From: DATKQJ01 sp035534295
Lineage (GTDB): Bacteria > Chloroflexota > Dormibacteria > Dormibacterales > Dormibacteraceae
Length of the DNA: 64,000 bases
Reading direction: 5' to 3'
Assembly: GCA_035534295.1 (NCBI GenBank)
Contig: DATLSE010000020.1
Span: 41,898 to 105,897, forward strand
The notes under the pieces were generated by a model. That model was not told the origin of the DNA. It ran no database searches and worked only from the letters and a program-made list of their open reading frames with translations. Both the position numbers and the translations under genes were made by a program. This document shows positions 8,775-18,500 of the stretch, piece after piece (position 1 is the stretch's first letter; each line of letters starts with the position of its first letter).

Positions 8775-9272
8775 TCAGGGTTGGGCCAGGCCCTGAGTCG
8801 GGTACCAGGTCATGACCAGCTGCTCGGTGGGCTTGAATCCAGCCCCCCGATAGAGCCGGGTGGCGGGCTTGTTTTCAATCCGGGTCCACACGTAACCGAG
8901 GGTGACTCCACGCTCCACGAAGAGCTGGATCGCCGCCTCCAGCAACGCCTCGCCCACGCCGTGGCCGCGCTCGGGCGGGCTGACGAAAACCTCGGCCACC
9001 TCGCCTTCAAGACCGGTGCCGGGGTCGAAGAGCACGACCCAGCAGAAGCCCGCCAGCGCACCCGAGTCGGCGCGAACCGCAAAGATGTGATTCTCACCTT
9101 CAAAGCGCGGCCGAATGGACCCCAACTCCGATCCCAGCTGCTCTCGCGTCAGCTGCGGGTGGTCGGGAAAATGACCCTGCTCCAGCCATCCGAGCTCGAC
9201 CAGGAAGGGGCGAATCAGGTCCAGGTCCGGGTCCGTCAGCCTCTCTACGCGGTGGTCCGCCACCGGGGGCAT
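8775..9272 (-). CDS. GNAT-family N-acetyltransferase
   Basis: A 165-residue single-domain acetyltransferase. The acetyl-CoA-binding motif A is EVFVSPPERGHGVGEALL (around residues 90-107), with the C-terminal signature TRLYRGAGFKPTE near 142. The short form resembles mycothiol synthase or RimI-like GNATs, but nothing fixes the substrate. It is 16 bp upstream of the HtrA-like gene and probably heads that minus-strand group. Confidence 0.85.
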   Translation of the reverse strand: MPPVADHRVERLTDPDLDLIRPFLVELGWLEQGHFPDHPQLTREQLGSELGSIRPRFEGENHIFAVRADSGALAGFCWVVLFDPGTGLEGEVAEVFVSPPERGHGVGEALLEAAIQLFVERGVTLGYVWTRIENKPATRLYRGAGFKPTEQLVMTWYPTQGLAQP

Positions 9273-9306
9273 GATAGCCCAGCCCGTAGAATCACAGAAC
9301 GACTCC

Positions 9307-9382
9307 GCCGACGTAGCTCAGCTGGCAGAGCAGCCGCCTCGTAAGTGGCAGGTCGCGAGTTCGAATCTCGCCGTCGGCTCCA
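9307..9382 (+). tRNA. tRNA-Thr (anticodon CGU)
   Basis: A cloverleaf can be drawn: acceptor GCCGACG pairs with CGTCGGC; the D stem is GCTC/GAGC; the anticodon stem GCCGC/GTGGC encloses loop CTCGTAA with anticodon CGT, reading ACG (Thr); the T arm is GCGAG-TTCGAAT-CTCGC. The discriminator is T at 9379 and CCA is encoded (9380-9382). It is the only tRNA gene I find in the window. Confidence 0.96.
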
Positions 9383-9404
9383 TCGCGGCCGCTGGGCGGC
9401 CTTC

Positions 9405-9435
9405 TCTGAGGACGGGAACAATTCCCGTCCTCAGA
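9405..9435. terminator. Perfect 14-bp hairpin between tRNA-Thr and dnaK
   Basis: TCTGAGGACGGGAA, loop CAA, TTCCCGTCCTCAGA. It lies between the convergent 3' ends of tRNA-Thr (+) and dnaK (-), the expected place for a bidirectional terminator. Neither side has a clear T-run, so it is not a textbook intrinsic terminator. Confidence 0.65.
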
Positions 9436-9441
9436 CCCGGG

Positions 9442-11316
<1,875 letters not shown>

Positions 11317-11332
11317 GGGTTCCTCCCCTTAT

Positions 11333-11362
11333 GGTCGATCTGATGCTGGTCGATCTGATGCT
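11333..11362. repeat. Tandem 15-bp duplication upstream of dnaK
   Basis: GGTCGATCTGATGCT occurs twice without a gap (11333-11347 and 11348-11362), just upstream of the dnaK ribosome binding site and within the divergent dnaK/plus-strand intergenic region. It may be a simple slippage duplication or a duplicated regulatory element. Confidence 0.7.
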
Positions 11363-11428
11363 CACGCAACTTAACTTTCCCGGCCGGGGCGGCGACGAAA
11401 CCCACCGGTTGGATAGAGTTCCCAGGAG

Positions 11429-11971
11429 TTGGAAGAGCTGCGCCTGGCCGAGATCAACGCGGTGGCCGACCTCGGGCCCTCCTTCGTGGAGGTACGAGGC
11501 CAGATAGTGATTCGTCACGCCCGCCGCCTGAGTGATTACCTGAACCATCCTGACCCGATGCTCGAGCTCGACGGCGGGGCCATCCGCCAGGAAAGCGATG
11601 ACTTCTGGGAGGAGGTGCAGGGCCTGAGTCTGAACCGGAACCGGGTCCTGATCGTGAGTCCAACCGCCGACGCGGATCCCGGACCCGACCCCAAGCTGGT
11701 GGTCAGCTCGCGCCAGGTCCGGATCAAGATCCTGTGCCGCGGCGTCTCCGTGGTCGGATTTGTCACGGTGCCCATGCAGGCGACCATCTCCAGCTTCATT
11801 CACGAGACCCGGGCCCGATTCCTCAACGTCAGTCAGGCGCGGCTCTTCCCGACCCACTCGAGCTTCCGGACCCAGCTCGGGCCGGCGCTCGATTTCTGCA
11901 TGGTCAATCGCGAATACATCGTGGCCTGCGTCGAGACCCGCCCCGGCATCGGGGCCGCGGGTGAACAGTGA
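11429..11971 (+). CDS. Conserved-looking protein of unknown function
   Basis: A 180-residue soluble protein that I do not recognise. It appears to hold two similar halves: VEVRGQIVIRHARRLSDYLN near residue 20 and VRIKILCRGVSVVGFVTVP near residue 97, each followed by a segment ending in a short strand (NRNRVLIVSP; NREYIVACVE). This suggests an internal duplication of a small alpha/beta domain. It is the first gene of the plus-strand cassette, and its TGA overlaps the GTG of the DUF3090 gene (GTGA). The start is uncertain: TTG at 11429 has AGGAG directly against it, and GTG at 11462 is an alternative. Confidence 0.7.
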   Translation: MEELRLAEINAVADLGPSFVEVRGQIVIRHARRLSDYLNHPDPMLELDGGAIRQESDDFWEEVQGLSLNRNRVLIVSPTADADPGPDPKLVVSSRQVRIKILCRGVSVVGFVTVPMQATISSFIHETRARFLNVSQARLFPTHSSFRTQLGPALDFCMVNREYIVACVETRPGIGAAGEQ

Positions 11972-12483
11972 GTCCCAGCTTTGACCTCAATCCGGTCGAG
12001 CGCATCGGTGTGGGCGCCGTCGGCGAACCCGGTCGGCGCCAGTTCTTCCTGCGCGTAAGCGGCGCCGGGGAGGAGGTCGTCCTGGCCTGCGAGAAGTTCC
12101 ACGTCCAGGGTCTGCTGACCCGGATCGAAGAGCTGCTCGAGTCCCATGGGTTCGGCTCGGAGACTGAGTCGCGGGTTCGAGGCGTGCCCGCAGAGCCGGG
12201 TCCCACGCTCTGGCGGATCGGCGAGCTGGGGCTCGGCTACCACGAGGGCAAGGCGATGTTCATCATCGTGGCCCGAGAATTGATCCAGAGCGGCGAAGAT
12301 GAGGCCGCCCCGGACCCGGCGATCGCCCGATTTTGGGCCACCGCCGAACAGCTGCGCGGCTTCGCCGGGCAGGCGCAGGGGGTGCTGGAAGGTGGCCGCG
12401 CCACCTGCCCACGGTGCGGACTCGCCCTTGATCCCAGCGGGCACCCGTGCCCGGCTGCCAATGGCCTCCGGCCCATCTTTTGA
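11968..12483 (+). CDS. DUF3090 family protein
   Basis: A 171-residue protein matching DUF3090: GAVGEPGRRQFFLRV near residue 16, ACEKFHVQGLLTRIEELL near 40, a central WRIGELGLGYHEGKAMF and a C-terminal zinc-ribbon-like tail CPRCGLALDPSGHPCPAANG. The function is unknown; the family is known mainly from Actinobacteriota and Chloroflexota and is usually next to an SCO1664-family gene, as here. The GTG start shares bases with the previous stop, and its 3' end overlaps the next gene by 23 bp, so the three genes are tightly coupled. Confidence 0.9.
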   Translation: MSPSFDLNPVERIGVGAVGEPGRRQFFLRVSGAGEEVVLACEKFHVQGLLTRIEELLESHGFGSETESRVRGVPAEPGPTLWRIGELGLGYHEGKAMFIIVARELIQSGEDEAAPDPAIARFWATAEQLRGFAGQAQGVLEGGRATCPRCGLALDPSGHPCPAANGLRPIF

Positions 12484-13195
12484 CCCCAGCGCCACCGAGT
12501 CGGCGCTTCGGGATCTGCCCGAGCTCGAACTGCTGGGGCTGATGCGCCGATCTTCCAACTACACCTTCCTCGCCCGCCTGAAATCGGGGGCAGACTCCGC
12601 CGAGAGCCTGCTCGCGATCTACAAGCCCGCCGATGGCGAACGCCCGCTCTGGGACTTTCCCTCCCGAACCCTGTACCAGCGCGAGGTGGCCGCCTACCTA
12701 CTGTCCCGGCGCCTGGGCTGGCCCCGGATTCCACCCACCGTGGTCCGCGGCAGCGCCCCCCATGGCGTCGGATCTCTGCAACTCTTCATCGCCGACGCCA
12801 GGACCGCACTGGGACCGGGCGAGGAGCAGGAGAGGCTGCAGCTGGCCGTTTTCGATTACCTCGTCAACAACGCCGACCGTAAGGCCGGCCACTGCCTCGT
12901 CGACACCCAGGGAGCGCTCTGGGGGATCGATCACGGCCTCACATTTCACGCCCAGACCAAGCTGCGAACCGTGATCTGGGAGTTCGCCGGCAGGCGGCTC
13001 CCGGCCTGGATGCGTCCCGACCTGGAGCACCTCGCCGGCGAGCTCCAGGGCGGTCCCGCGCAGGGGGAACTGGAGGAGGTGATCAGCGCCGAGGAGATGG
13101 AGGCACTTCGACTCCGCCTGGACGCCAGCCTGGGTCCACGGTTCCGCCTTCCCTCACCAGAATCGGAATGGTCGGTGCCGTGGCCGCCTATCTGA
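12461..13195 (+). CDS. SCO1664 family protein (PI3/4-kinase-like fold)
   Basis: A 244-residue protein of the SCO1664 family. Kinase-like signatures are SNYTFLARL (glycine-rich-loop equivalent), LAIYKPADGERPLWDFP (candidate ATP lysine), REVAAYLLSRRLGW, then a catalytic-type VFDYLVNNADRKAGH and WGIDHGLTFH (metal-binding Asp). The family has a phosphatidylinositol-kinase-like fold, but its substrate is not established. I use the ATG at 12461; upstream in-frame sequence is the shadow of DUF3090. The partnership with DUF3090 suggests that the two act together. Confidence 0.88.
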   Translation: MASGPSFDPSATESALRDLPELELLGLMRRSSNYTFLARLKSGADSAESLLAIYKPADGERPLWDFPSRTLYQREVAAYLLSRRLGWPRIPPTVVRGSAPHGVGSLQLFIADARTALGPGEEQERLQLAVFDYLVNNADRKAGHCLVDTQGALWGIDHGLTFHAQTKLRTVIWEFAGRRLPAWMRPDLEHLAGELQGGPAQGELEEVISAEEMEALRLRLDASLGPRFRLPSPESEWSVPWPPI

Positions 13196-14007
13196 TCCCA
13201 CTCGCCGTCCTCCTGCTGCTCACTCCACCTGCGGTACCCGGGCCCGTTGTTCTGCCCAGCGCGTCCAGCGCCACCGCCTCCCCCTCTCCGACCCCGTCTC
13301 CCACGCCCCCCCCCTCGCCCACCCCCTCAGCCGGCGCATCACCCTCTCCCGCCCCCGCACCCAGCGCGTCGCCGACGCCAGTCATCGACGCTGGGACGCT
13401 CAACCTCGCGCCTGCCGCCGGGACCCCAGGCGAGGTCATCGCGGCCCAGGGCAGCGGCTTCCCAGCCGGGCTGCAGGGCAACCTGAGTCTTGGCTCAACA
13501 CCGCTGGGATCAGCCCAGGCCGACCCGGCGGGGAGCTGGCAGATCAACTTCACCATCCCCGGGTCCGCCCCCATCGGAGTCGATTTGGTCTGCTTCGATC
13601 AGCGCTGCGGCAGCCTCACCGTGTCCGCCATACCGACGCCCTCAGCGACGCCTGCGGCTTCGCCGAGCCCCGCTCCAAGCCCCACGGCCAGTCCCAGCGC
13701 GCGCCCGCTCAGCCCCCCGGCCGGATCCTCTGGGGGCTCTCCACTCGCCGCCCTCCTCCACCCTGCCATCATCCCCTGGGGCCTCCTCCCATTCCTCTTC
13801 CTCGCTCTGCTCACCATGGGCCTCCGCTGGTGGCGCCGCCGCCCACCCCTGATCGACGCCGTCGTGACCCACCAGCATGGTGTCACCGGCTCCCCGGCTC
13901 CGCCCGCGCCCTCTGCTGGGCCCGCCTCCCCGGCGTCCGGATTTCGGCCCGGCCCCAGAGCCACTCCCAGCGGCGAGGACCCCTCCGGCGATCTCGATGC
14001 CGACTGA
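13168..14007 (+). CDS. Secreted, membrane-anchored Pro/Ser/Thr-rich protein
   Basis: The 279 residues start with a signal-type hydrophobic segment (AYLIPLAVLLLLTPPAVPG), followed by a proline/serine/threonine-rich spacer, a small beta domain (about residues 72-150, with GTPGEVIAAQGSGFPAG resembling an IPT/TIG-like fold), a second Pro/Ser linker, and a membrane helix near residue 210 (WGLLPFLFLALLTMGL) followed by RWWRRR as a stop-transfer signal. The tail is cytoplasmic. This is a type I surface protein of unknown role. It overlaps the SCO1664 gene by 28 bp and the next gene by 11 bp. Confidence 0.75.
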   Translation: MVGAVAAYLIPLAVLLLLTPPAVPGPVVLPSASSATASPSPTPSPTPPPSPTPSAGASPSPAPAPSASPTPVIDAGTLNLAPAAGTPGEVIAAQGSGFPAGLQGNLSLGSTPLGSAQADPAGSWQINFTIPGSAPIGVDLVCFDQRCGSLTVSAIPTPSATPAASPSPAPSPTASPSARPLSPPAGSSGGSPLAALLHPAIIPWGLLPFLFLALLTMGLRWWRRRPPLIDAVVTHQHGVTGSPAPPAPSAGPASPASGFRPGPRATPSGEDPSGDLDAD

Positions 14008-14833
14008 CGTCTGCTCCCGGTTGGGCCAGCTGCGCCGTCTCCTGGCCCCGTACTGGCTCCACCTCTACCTTCTGACCTACACCCCTCTCCTGCTCATCGC
14101 CGACGGCCGCCTGCCCTATCTGTGGCCTCAGTACGGCCTGGGGCTCTTGACCCTGCTCGTACTGGTCCTGTGCACTTCCTATCTGGAGCCGTCACAGCGC
14201 CGGCAGGTCTGGCTCTGCGTGATCGTGGCCACCGGCTTTGAGGTCTTCGGCTCACTCATCTGGGGGGTATACCGCTACCGCTTTCACAATCTGCCCCTCT
14301 ACGTCCCCTTCGGCCATGGCCTGGTTTATCTGTTCGGCATCACCGCCGTCGGCACCCCGCTCATGCGCTCGCGGGGACGCCAGGTCGCCTACGTGCTGCT
14401 CGCCCTGTGCATGGCGTGGACGGTCTCCGGGCTCACCTGGCTGCCCCAGCTGACCGGACGCCTGGACGTTCAGGGCGCCCTCTGCCTGCCCGTCTTCGCC
14501 CTGGTGGTCATGCGCTCGCGCCGATACGCGCTCTTTGCCGCCATCTTCGTTGCCACCACCGACCTGGAGATCGCGGGCACCCTGGCTGGAGCCTGGCGCT
14601 GGGCCGCGGTGGCACCGTGGGATCATGTGCCGTCGGGCAACCCGCCTTCTGCCATCGCCGGGGGCTACGCCCTCATCGACGGGAGCGTGGGACTGCTCGC
14701 CGCCCTGCTCGGTCGGCGTTGGGGCCGCGCCGACACCCCGCCCGGCTCCGGCCCGCGAGCCAGGGGCCCCCGCCTCAGCGCTCCGAACCCGCTCAGGCGG
14801 CCAGCGCCAACCCCTGCCGAATCAGACTCTTGA
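13997..14833 (+). CDS. Multi-pass integral membrane protein of unknown function
   Basis: With the ATG at 13997 (MPTDVCSRLGQL) this is a 278-residue protein with about eight hydrophobic helices. A charged/aromatic motif VYRYRFHNLPLYVPFGHGLVY (near residue 88, partly in a loop) contains conserved-looking His and Arg residues, which hints at an enzyme or a carotenoid-pathway-like membrane protein, but I cannot assign a family. It ends the plus-strand cassette. Its last 41 bp overlap the convergent RNase H gene. Confidence 0.7.
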   Translation: MPTDVCSRLGQLRRLLAPYWLHLYLLTYTPLLLIADGRLPYLWPQYGLGLLTLLVLVLCTSYLEPSQRRQVWLCVIVATGFEVFGSLIWGVYRYRFHNLPLYVPFGHGLVYLFGITAVGTPLMRSRGRQVAYVLLALCMAWTVSGLTWLPQLTGRLDVQGALCLPVFALVVMRSRRYALFAAIFVATTDLEIAGTLAGAWRWAAVAPWDHVPSGNPPSAIAGGYALIDGSVGLLAALLGRRWGRADTPPGSGPRARGPRLSAPNPLRRPAPTPAESDS

Positions 14834-15206
14834 GTCCGTCCCGAGCCAGCTCATGGGCCGGGTTGGACTTGCGCGAGATGTACCTCACCACCCGGTGACC
14901 CCGCCGCGTGCGCTCTCGCACCTCGCGGATGGCCGCCCCAAACGTCTCACTCGAGGGACATCGACTGCGCACCACCGGAGCGCAGTCGGTGCGCACCACC
15001 ACCCGGTGGCCGGGCCAGCGGGAGGCGGCCAGGTCGAGGGCGCCGGCGCAGACGTGAGCCTCGAGCTGGGCTGAGCCCCCCAGGTGGGTGAGGCCGAATG
15101 ACTCGGCGTAGATCAAGCGTCCGCCGCCGAAGACGAGGGCACCACAACCCGCCCGACCGTTCCTGTCCAACGCGACGTCGACGTAGATCACCAGACAATC
15201 TCGCAA
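14793..15206 (-). CDS. RNase H-like protein
   Basis: A 137-residue protein with the RNase HI/reverse-transcriptase-like fold. Acidic active-site residues are visible: IYVDVALDRNGRAGCGALVF (first Asp), SAQLEAHVCAGALDLA (Glu), VVVRTDCAPVV (second Asp), and a C-terminal RKSNPAHELARDG. It probably cleaves RNA in RNA/DNA hybrids, although stand-alone members of this subgroup are little studied. I chose TTG at 15206 because GGAGGG stands five bases upstream; an ATG at 15248 would add 14 residues without a ribosome binding site. Confidence 0.82.
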   Translation of the reverse strand: MRDCLVIYVDVALDRNGRAGCGALVFGGGRLIYAESFGLTHLGGSAQLEAHVCAGALDLAASRWPGHRVVVRTDCAPVVRSRCPSSETFGAAIREVRERTRRGHRVVRYISRKSNPAHELARDGLKSLIRQGLALAA

Positions 15207-15309
15207 TCCGTCCCTCCGTTTCAGGAATTTCAGCGAGACTAACACCACCTGGTGCGTTTGAATAGTGTCTACCCCAAGATATGGGGCTCAACAGTCTTGT
15301 CGCCGGGAG

Positions 15310-16098
15310 CTACCCGGGCGCGCCGGGCTCGGTGCCGATGGCGTGGAAGCCGCCATCGACGTGCACCACCTCGCCCGTGGTCTTGGTCATGTAGTCGCTG
15401 AGCAGAGCGCACACTGCGCGCCCCACCGGGGTCGGATCGGTGGTGTCCCAGCCCAGTGGCGCCCGGCGACCCCAGCCCTGCTCCACGGTGGCAAAGCCCG
15501 GCACTCCCTTGGCCGCGATGGTGCGTATGGGCCCGGCTGACACCGCGTTGACGCGAATCGCGTGCTGGCCCAGGTCTCGCGCGAGGTAGCGCACGATGGC
15601 GACCAGCGCGTTCTTGGTCACACCCATCCAGTCATACGAGGGCCAGGCCATGGTCGAGTTGTCGAAGTCCAGGGTGACGATCGATCCGCCCTGCTCGCGC
15701 ATCAGGGGCAGGAAGCCCACCGCCAGCTCCTTGAGCGAGAAGGCGCTGACCCGGTAGGCGACCGCGGCCGACTCCCACGGGGTGTTGAGAAAGTTACCGC
15801 CGAGGGCGTCCTCGGGCGCGAATGCGATCGAGTGCACCAGGCCGTCGAGGCGACCCCAACGGCGCTGCAGTTCGGCCCGCACGGCCTCGATGTCCTCGGG
15901 TCGCGTGGCGTCGAGCTCGAGCACGTCGGGGCGGGTGGGCAGGCGCTTGGCCATCATCTCGGTGATGGTTTTGACCCGGCCGAAGCTGGTCAGAACGATT
16001 TCGGCCCCGGCCCTCTGCGCCTCCTCGGCGATGGAGTAGGCGATGCTCTTGCGGTCGAGCACCCCCGTGACCAGGATCTTCTTACCTTCCAGCAGCAT
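15310..16098 (-). CDS. fabI: Enoyl-[acyl-carrier-protein] reductase (InhA-like)
   Basis: NADH-dependent enoyl-ACP reductase, the last step of each fatty-acid elongation cycle. The 262-residue SDR-fold protein has the atypical nucleotide loop LVTGVLDRKSIAYSIA, SIAFAPEDALGG, the catalytic pair in YDWMGVTKNAL (Tyr-x6-Lys) and SAGPIRTIAAKGVPGF. The phrase TLDFDNSTMAWPSYDWM and the overall spacing resemble actinobacterial InhA more than E. coli FabI. No other fatty-acid gene is adjacent. Confidence 0.95.
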   Translation of the reverse strand: MLLEGKKILVTGVLDRKSIAYSIAEEAQRAGAEIVLTSFGRVKTITEMMAKRLPTRPDVLELDATRPEDIEAVRAELQRRWGRLDGLVHSIAFAPEDALGGNFLNTPWESAAVAYRVSAFSLKELAVGFLPLMREQGGSIVTLDFDNSTMAWPSYDWMGVTKNALVAIVRYLARDLGQHAIRVNAVSAGPIRTIAAKGVPGFATVEQGWGRRAPLGWDTTDPTPVGRAVCALLSDYMTKTTGEVVHVDGGFHAIGTEPGAPG

Positions 16099-16182
16099 CG
16101 CGTACCCCCCGCTCTAGACTCACCACAGGCCCTTAGATCAACGCCGCCAAGAGTACAGGGCGAACCCACCCCAGGCCCACGC

Positions 16183-17082
16183 TCAGAGAAGGAACGAACC
16201 CAACGCGAGCAGGGTGAACAGCAGACCGAGGTAGGCCATGGAAAACACCCAGAGCTGGCGGGTGCGCTGTCCCCCCAGGTTCACGAGGCAGAACCCGATC
16301 AGGATGGCCCCCAGCACCACCGCACCGACCAGGTAGAACGCGCCCTCGTGATGGGTCAGGTAAGGCACCAGGCTGGCCGCGACGGCCAGAATCGCGTAGA
16401 CCACACTCTGGCGCCGCGCGGTCCGATCCCCCTGCACCACCGGCATCATCGGCACCCGGGCGTCGGCATAGTCACGCTTTAAGATCTGGGCCAGGGCCCA
16501 AAAGTGAGGCGGGGTCCAGAAGAACACAACCAGAAACAGGGCCAGGGCGGTGAGGTCCAAATGCCCCGCGGCCGCCGCCCAACCGACCAGCGGCGGCATC
16601 GCCCCCGACGCCCCCCCGATGACGATGTTCTGGGGAGTTAAGCGCTTGAGCCACATGGTGTAGACGAGCACGTAGATCGCGGTCCCGACCAGGGCGAGGA
16701 CGGCTGCCAGGACGTTGGCGAGGAGGGCCAGCACGGCGAAGGCGAGCAGATTCAGGGTGAGCCCCATGACCAGGGCATGCCAGGGCGGGATGCGCCCGCT
16801 CGGAAGCGGGCGCCGGCTGGTGCGCGACATCACCCGGTCGATGTCGCGATCGAACCAGGCGTTGATCGATTCGGCGCCGCCCGCGGCCAGGGTTCCTCCC
16901 AGCGCCACCCCGACCACCGCGGATAGCGTGGGCCAGCCCCGGGCAGCCGGGAACATGGCTCCGACAGCGGTCAGCACCAGGAGCGCCACCACCCTCAGCT
17001 TCAGCATGCTGAGGTAGTCGCGGAGTGCGCTGACCGCCCCCCGCCGCTCCGCAGGCGGGTTCGAAACCAGGGCGTGGCTCAC
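16183..17082 (-). CDS. ctaB: Protoheme IX farnesyltransferase (heme O synthase)
   Basis: UbiA-family membrane prenyltransferase that adds farnesyl to heme b to make heme O for terminal oxidases. The 299-residue protein shows NAWFDRDIDRVMSRTSRRP (first Asp-rich motif, near residue 89), RLTPQNIVIGGASGAMPPLVGW and the second Asp motif in LKRDYADARVPMMP. About eight to nine membrane helices are seen. It lies 14 bp downstream of the Sco-thioredoxin fusion, so both likely serve cytochrome c oxidase assembly. Confidence 0.95.
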   Translation of the reverse strand: MSHALVSNPPAERRGAVSALRDYLSMLKLRVVALLVLTAVGAMFPAARGWPTLSAVVGVALGGTLAAGGAESINAWFDRDIDRVMSRTSRRPLPSGRIPPWHALVMGLTLNLLAFAVLALLANVLAAVLALVGTAIYVLVYTMWLKRLTPQNIVIGGASGAMPPLVGWAAAAGHLDLTALALFLVVFFWTPPHFWALAQILKRDYADARVPMMPVVQGDRTARRQSVVYAILAVAASLVPYLTHHEGAFYLVGAVVLGAILIGFCLVNLGGQRTRQLWVFSMAYLGLLFTLLALGSFLL

Positions 17083-17096
17083 GTCGAGAAGTCTAC

Positions 17097-18425
17097 TTAA
17101 GCACCGATGTCGGCCAGGTTTGCGCCCAGTACCGCGGCCGACAGCGCGCCCGGAAAGACCCCCTCCAGGGTCTGGTCGGGGCGCACGAAAAAGCTGGTCG
17201 GATAGCCGGAGACGTGATAGTTGATGCCCACCTGGGTGCTGGAATCGAGCAGGACCTGGCCCTTCCAGCCCAGGGAACGCAGGTAGGATGCGGCCACGCT
17301 GGCGCTCTGACCCTCATTGATGAACAGTGGAGCCAGCTTCGGATGGGTCTGCGCAGCTCGGATCAGCAGCGGCATTTCCGCCCGACATGGCGGGCAGTCC
17401 GAGCGCCAGAAGTTGATGAGCACTGGGCGCCCCGAGTAGCTGGACAGGCTGACCTCCACTCCGCTGGCGGAGCGCACGGTGAAGTCAGGCACAGCCGCCT
17501 GGGTCACGGGGGCAGCGGTCTGGGTTATGGCCTGCAGGGTCGCCAGCACCTGAGGAGCGCCCCATCCGTCCCCGTGCCCGGCCAGCAGGGCCCGACCGGC
17601 GGCATCGAGTTGGCGGCTCAGCACCGGAGGCAATGCGCCGCCCACGTCTGGCACACCCACGTAGCTGGCTCTAACGAAGCCGTGGGGGTCGACCAGGATC
17701 AGGGCCGAGGTGTGGCTGTCGCCACTGCCGAGGGCGACTCCAAAGTTTCCCCAGAAGGCGGCCAAAGCCGCGGGAGAGCCACCGACCAGGCTCCAGTCGG
17801 CTCCGATCGTATGCCGGTAGGCCGCCAGCACCGGGAGGCTGTCCTGCCCGGGATCGGTGGTGACCTCGACCAGCTGGACCGACGGCGCCTCTTGATGAAG
17901 CTGGAAGAGGAGACCGCTGTAGATCGGACAGGTCTCGCCACAGCTGGTCTGGAATGCGGCGATGACGGTGTCCCGACCGATCAGCGAGGCATTGGTGAAG
18001 GGGTGCCCGTCCTGATCCTGAAGCGAGAATGAAGGCATCGCCTGAAGCGCGCCCTGGAGCTCGGCCAGGCCGAGATTGGCGTCCGAGGTGCCGACCCAGG
18101 CCAGGGCCGCACTCACCGCTCCCGCGCGGACCCCGATCAGTACGGGGGTCGCCTGATCGGGGCGAACTATCAGCGTGGGGGCGAGCGTTATCCGACCCAC
18201 GGTCACCCGGTAGCTGCCGGGCGCAAGGTCGAACTGGGCCACGGTGCGCTCCTCGGGGGCCTTGGGCGCCGCCCCGCGGAGCTCTATCCGGTGCCCCCCG
18301 ACCTGGACCTCTACCGGCGTCCCCAGACGCTCACCCTGAGCCGAAGCCAGGTTCAGCAGAACCGCGCCGCCCGGCTCCGGCCTGGGTATGGAGACCGCGA
18401 CCAGGGCGGCAGCCAGGGCGACCAC
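17097..18425 (-). CDS. Sco1-like copper chaperone fused to a ResA/TlpA-like thioredoxin domain
   Basis: Two redox domains in one secreted protein (442 residues from the GTG used here). After an N-terminal membrane anchor and a beta-rich region (about 20-125), a Sco domain (about 128-290) carries the copper-binding CGETC (C162, C166) and a candidate His ligand in GDSHTSALILVDPHG (H238). A ResA-type thioredoxin domain (about 312-442) carries FWRSDCPPCRAEMP (C344, C347) and SGYPTSFFV. It likely delivers copper to, and reduces thiols in, cytochrome oxidase subunit II outside the membrane; ctaB follows. An in-frame CTG at 18461 would give a better signal anchor (MNRIRILYALG...). Confidence 0.87.
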   Translation of the reverse strand: MVALAAALVAVSIPRPEPGGAVLLNLASAQGERLGTPVEVQVGGHRIELRGAAPKAPEERTVAQFDLAPGSYRVTVGRITLAPTLIVRPDQATPVLIGVRAGAVSAALAWVGTSDANLGLAELQGALQAMPSFSLQDQDGHPFTNASLIGRDTVIAAFQTSCGETCPIYSGLLFQLHQEAPSVQLVEVTTDPGQDSLPVLAAYRHTIGADWSLVGGSPAALAAFWGNFGVALGSGDSHTSALILVDPHGFVRASYVGVPDVGGALPPVLSRQLDAAGRALLAGHGDGWGAPQVLATLQAITQTAAPVTQAAVPDFTVRSASGVEVSLSSYSGRPVLINFWRSDCPPCRAEMPLLIRAAQTHPKLAPLFINEGQSASVAASYLRSLGWKGQVLLDSSTQVGINYHVSGYPTSFFVRPDQTLEGVFPGALSAAVLGANLADIGA

Positions 18426-18500
18426 GACGCCCAGTGCGTAGAGGATCCGTATGCGGTTCAGGGCTAAAGCTTAGCCCGCGGACGAGCCTGGGGAAGGCTC

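Noticed and set aside
11317..11428. CIRCE (HrcA) or HAIR (HspR) operator upstream of dnaK
   Set aside because: Neither TTAGCACTC-N9-GAGTGCTAA nor CTTGAGT-N7-ACTCAAG is present; only the 15-bp duplication is seen.
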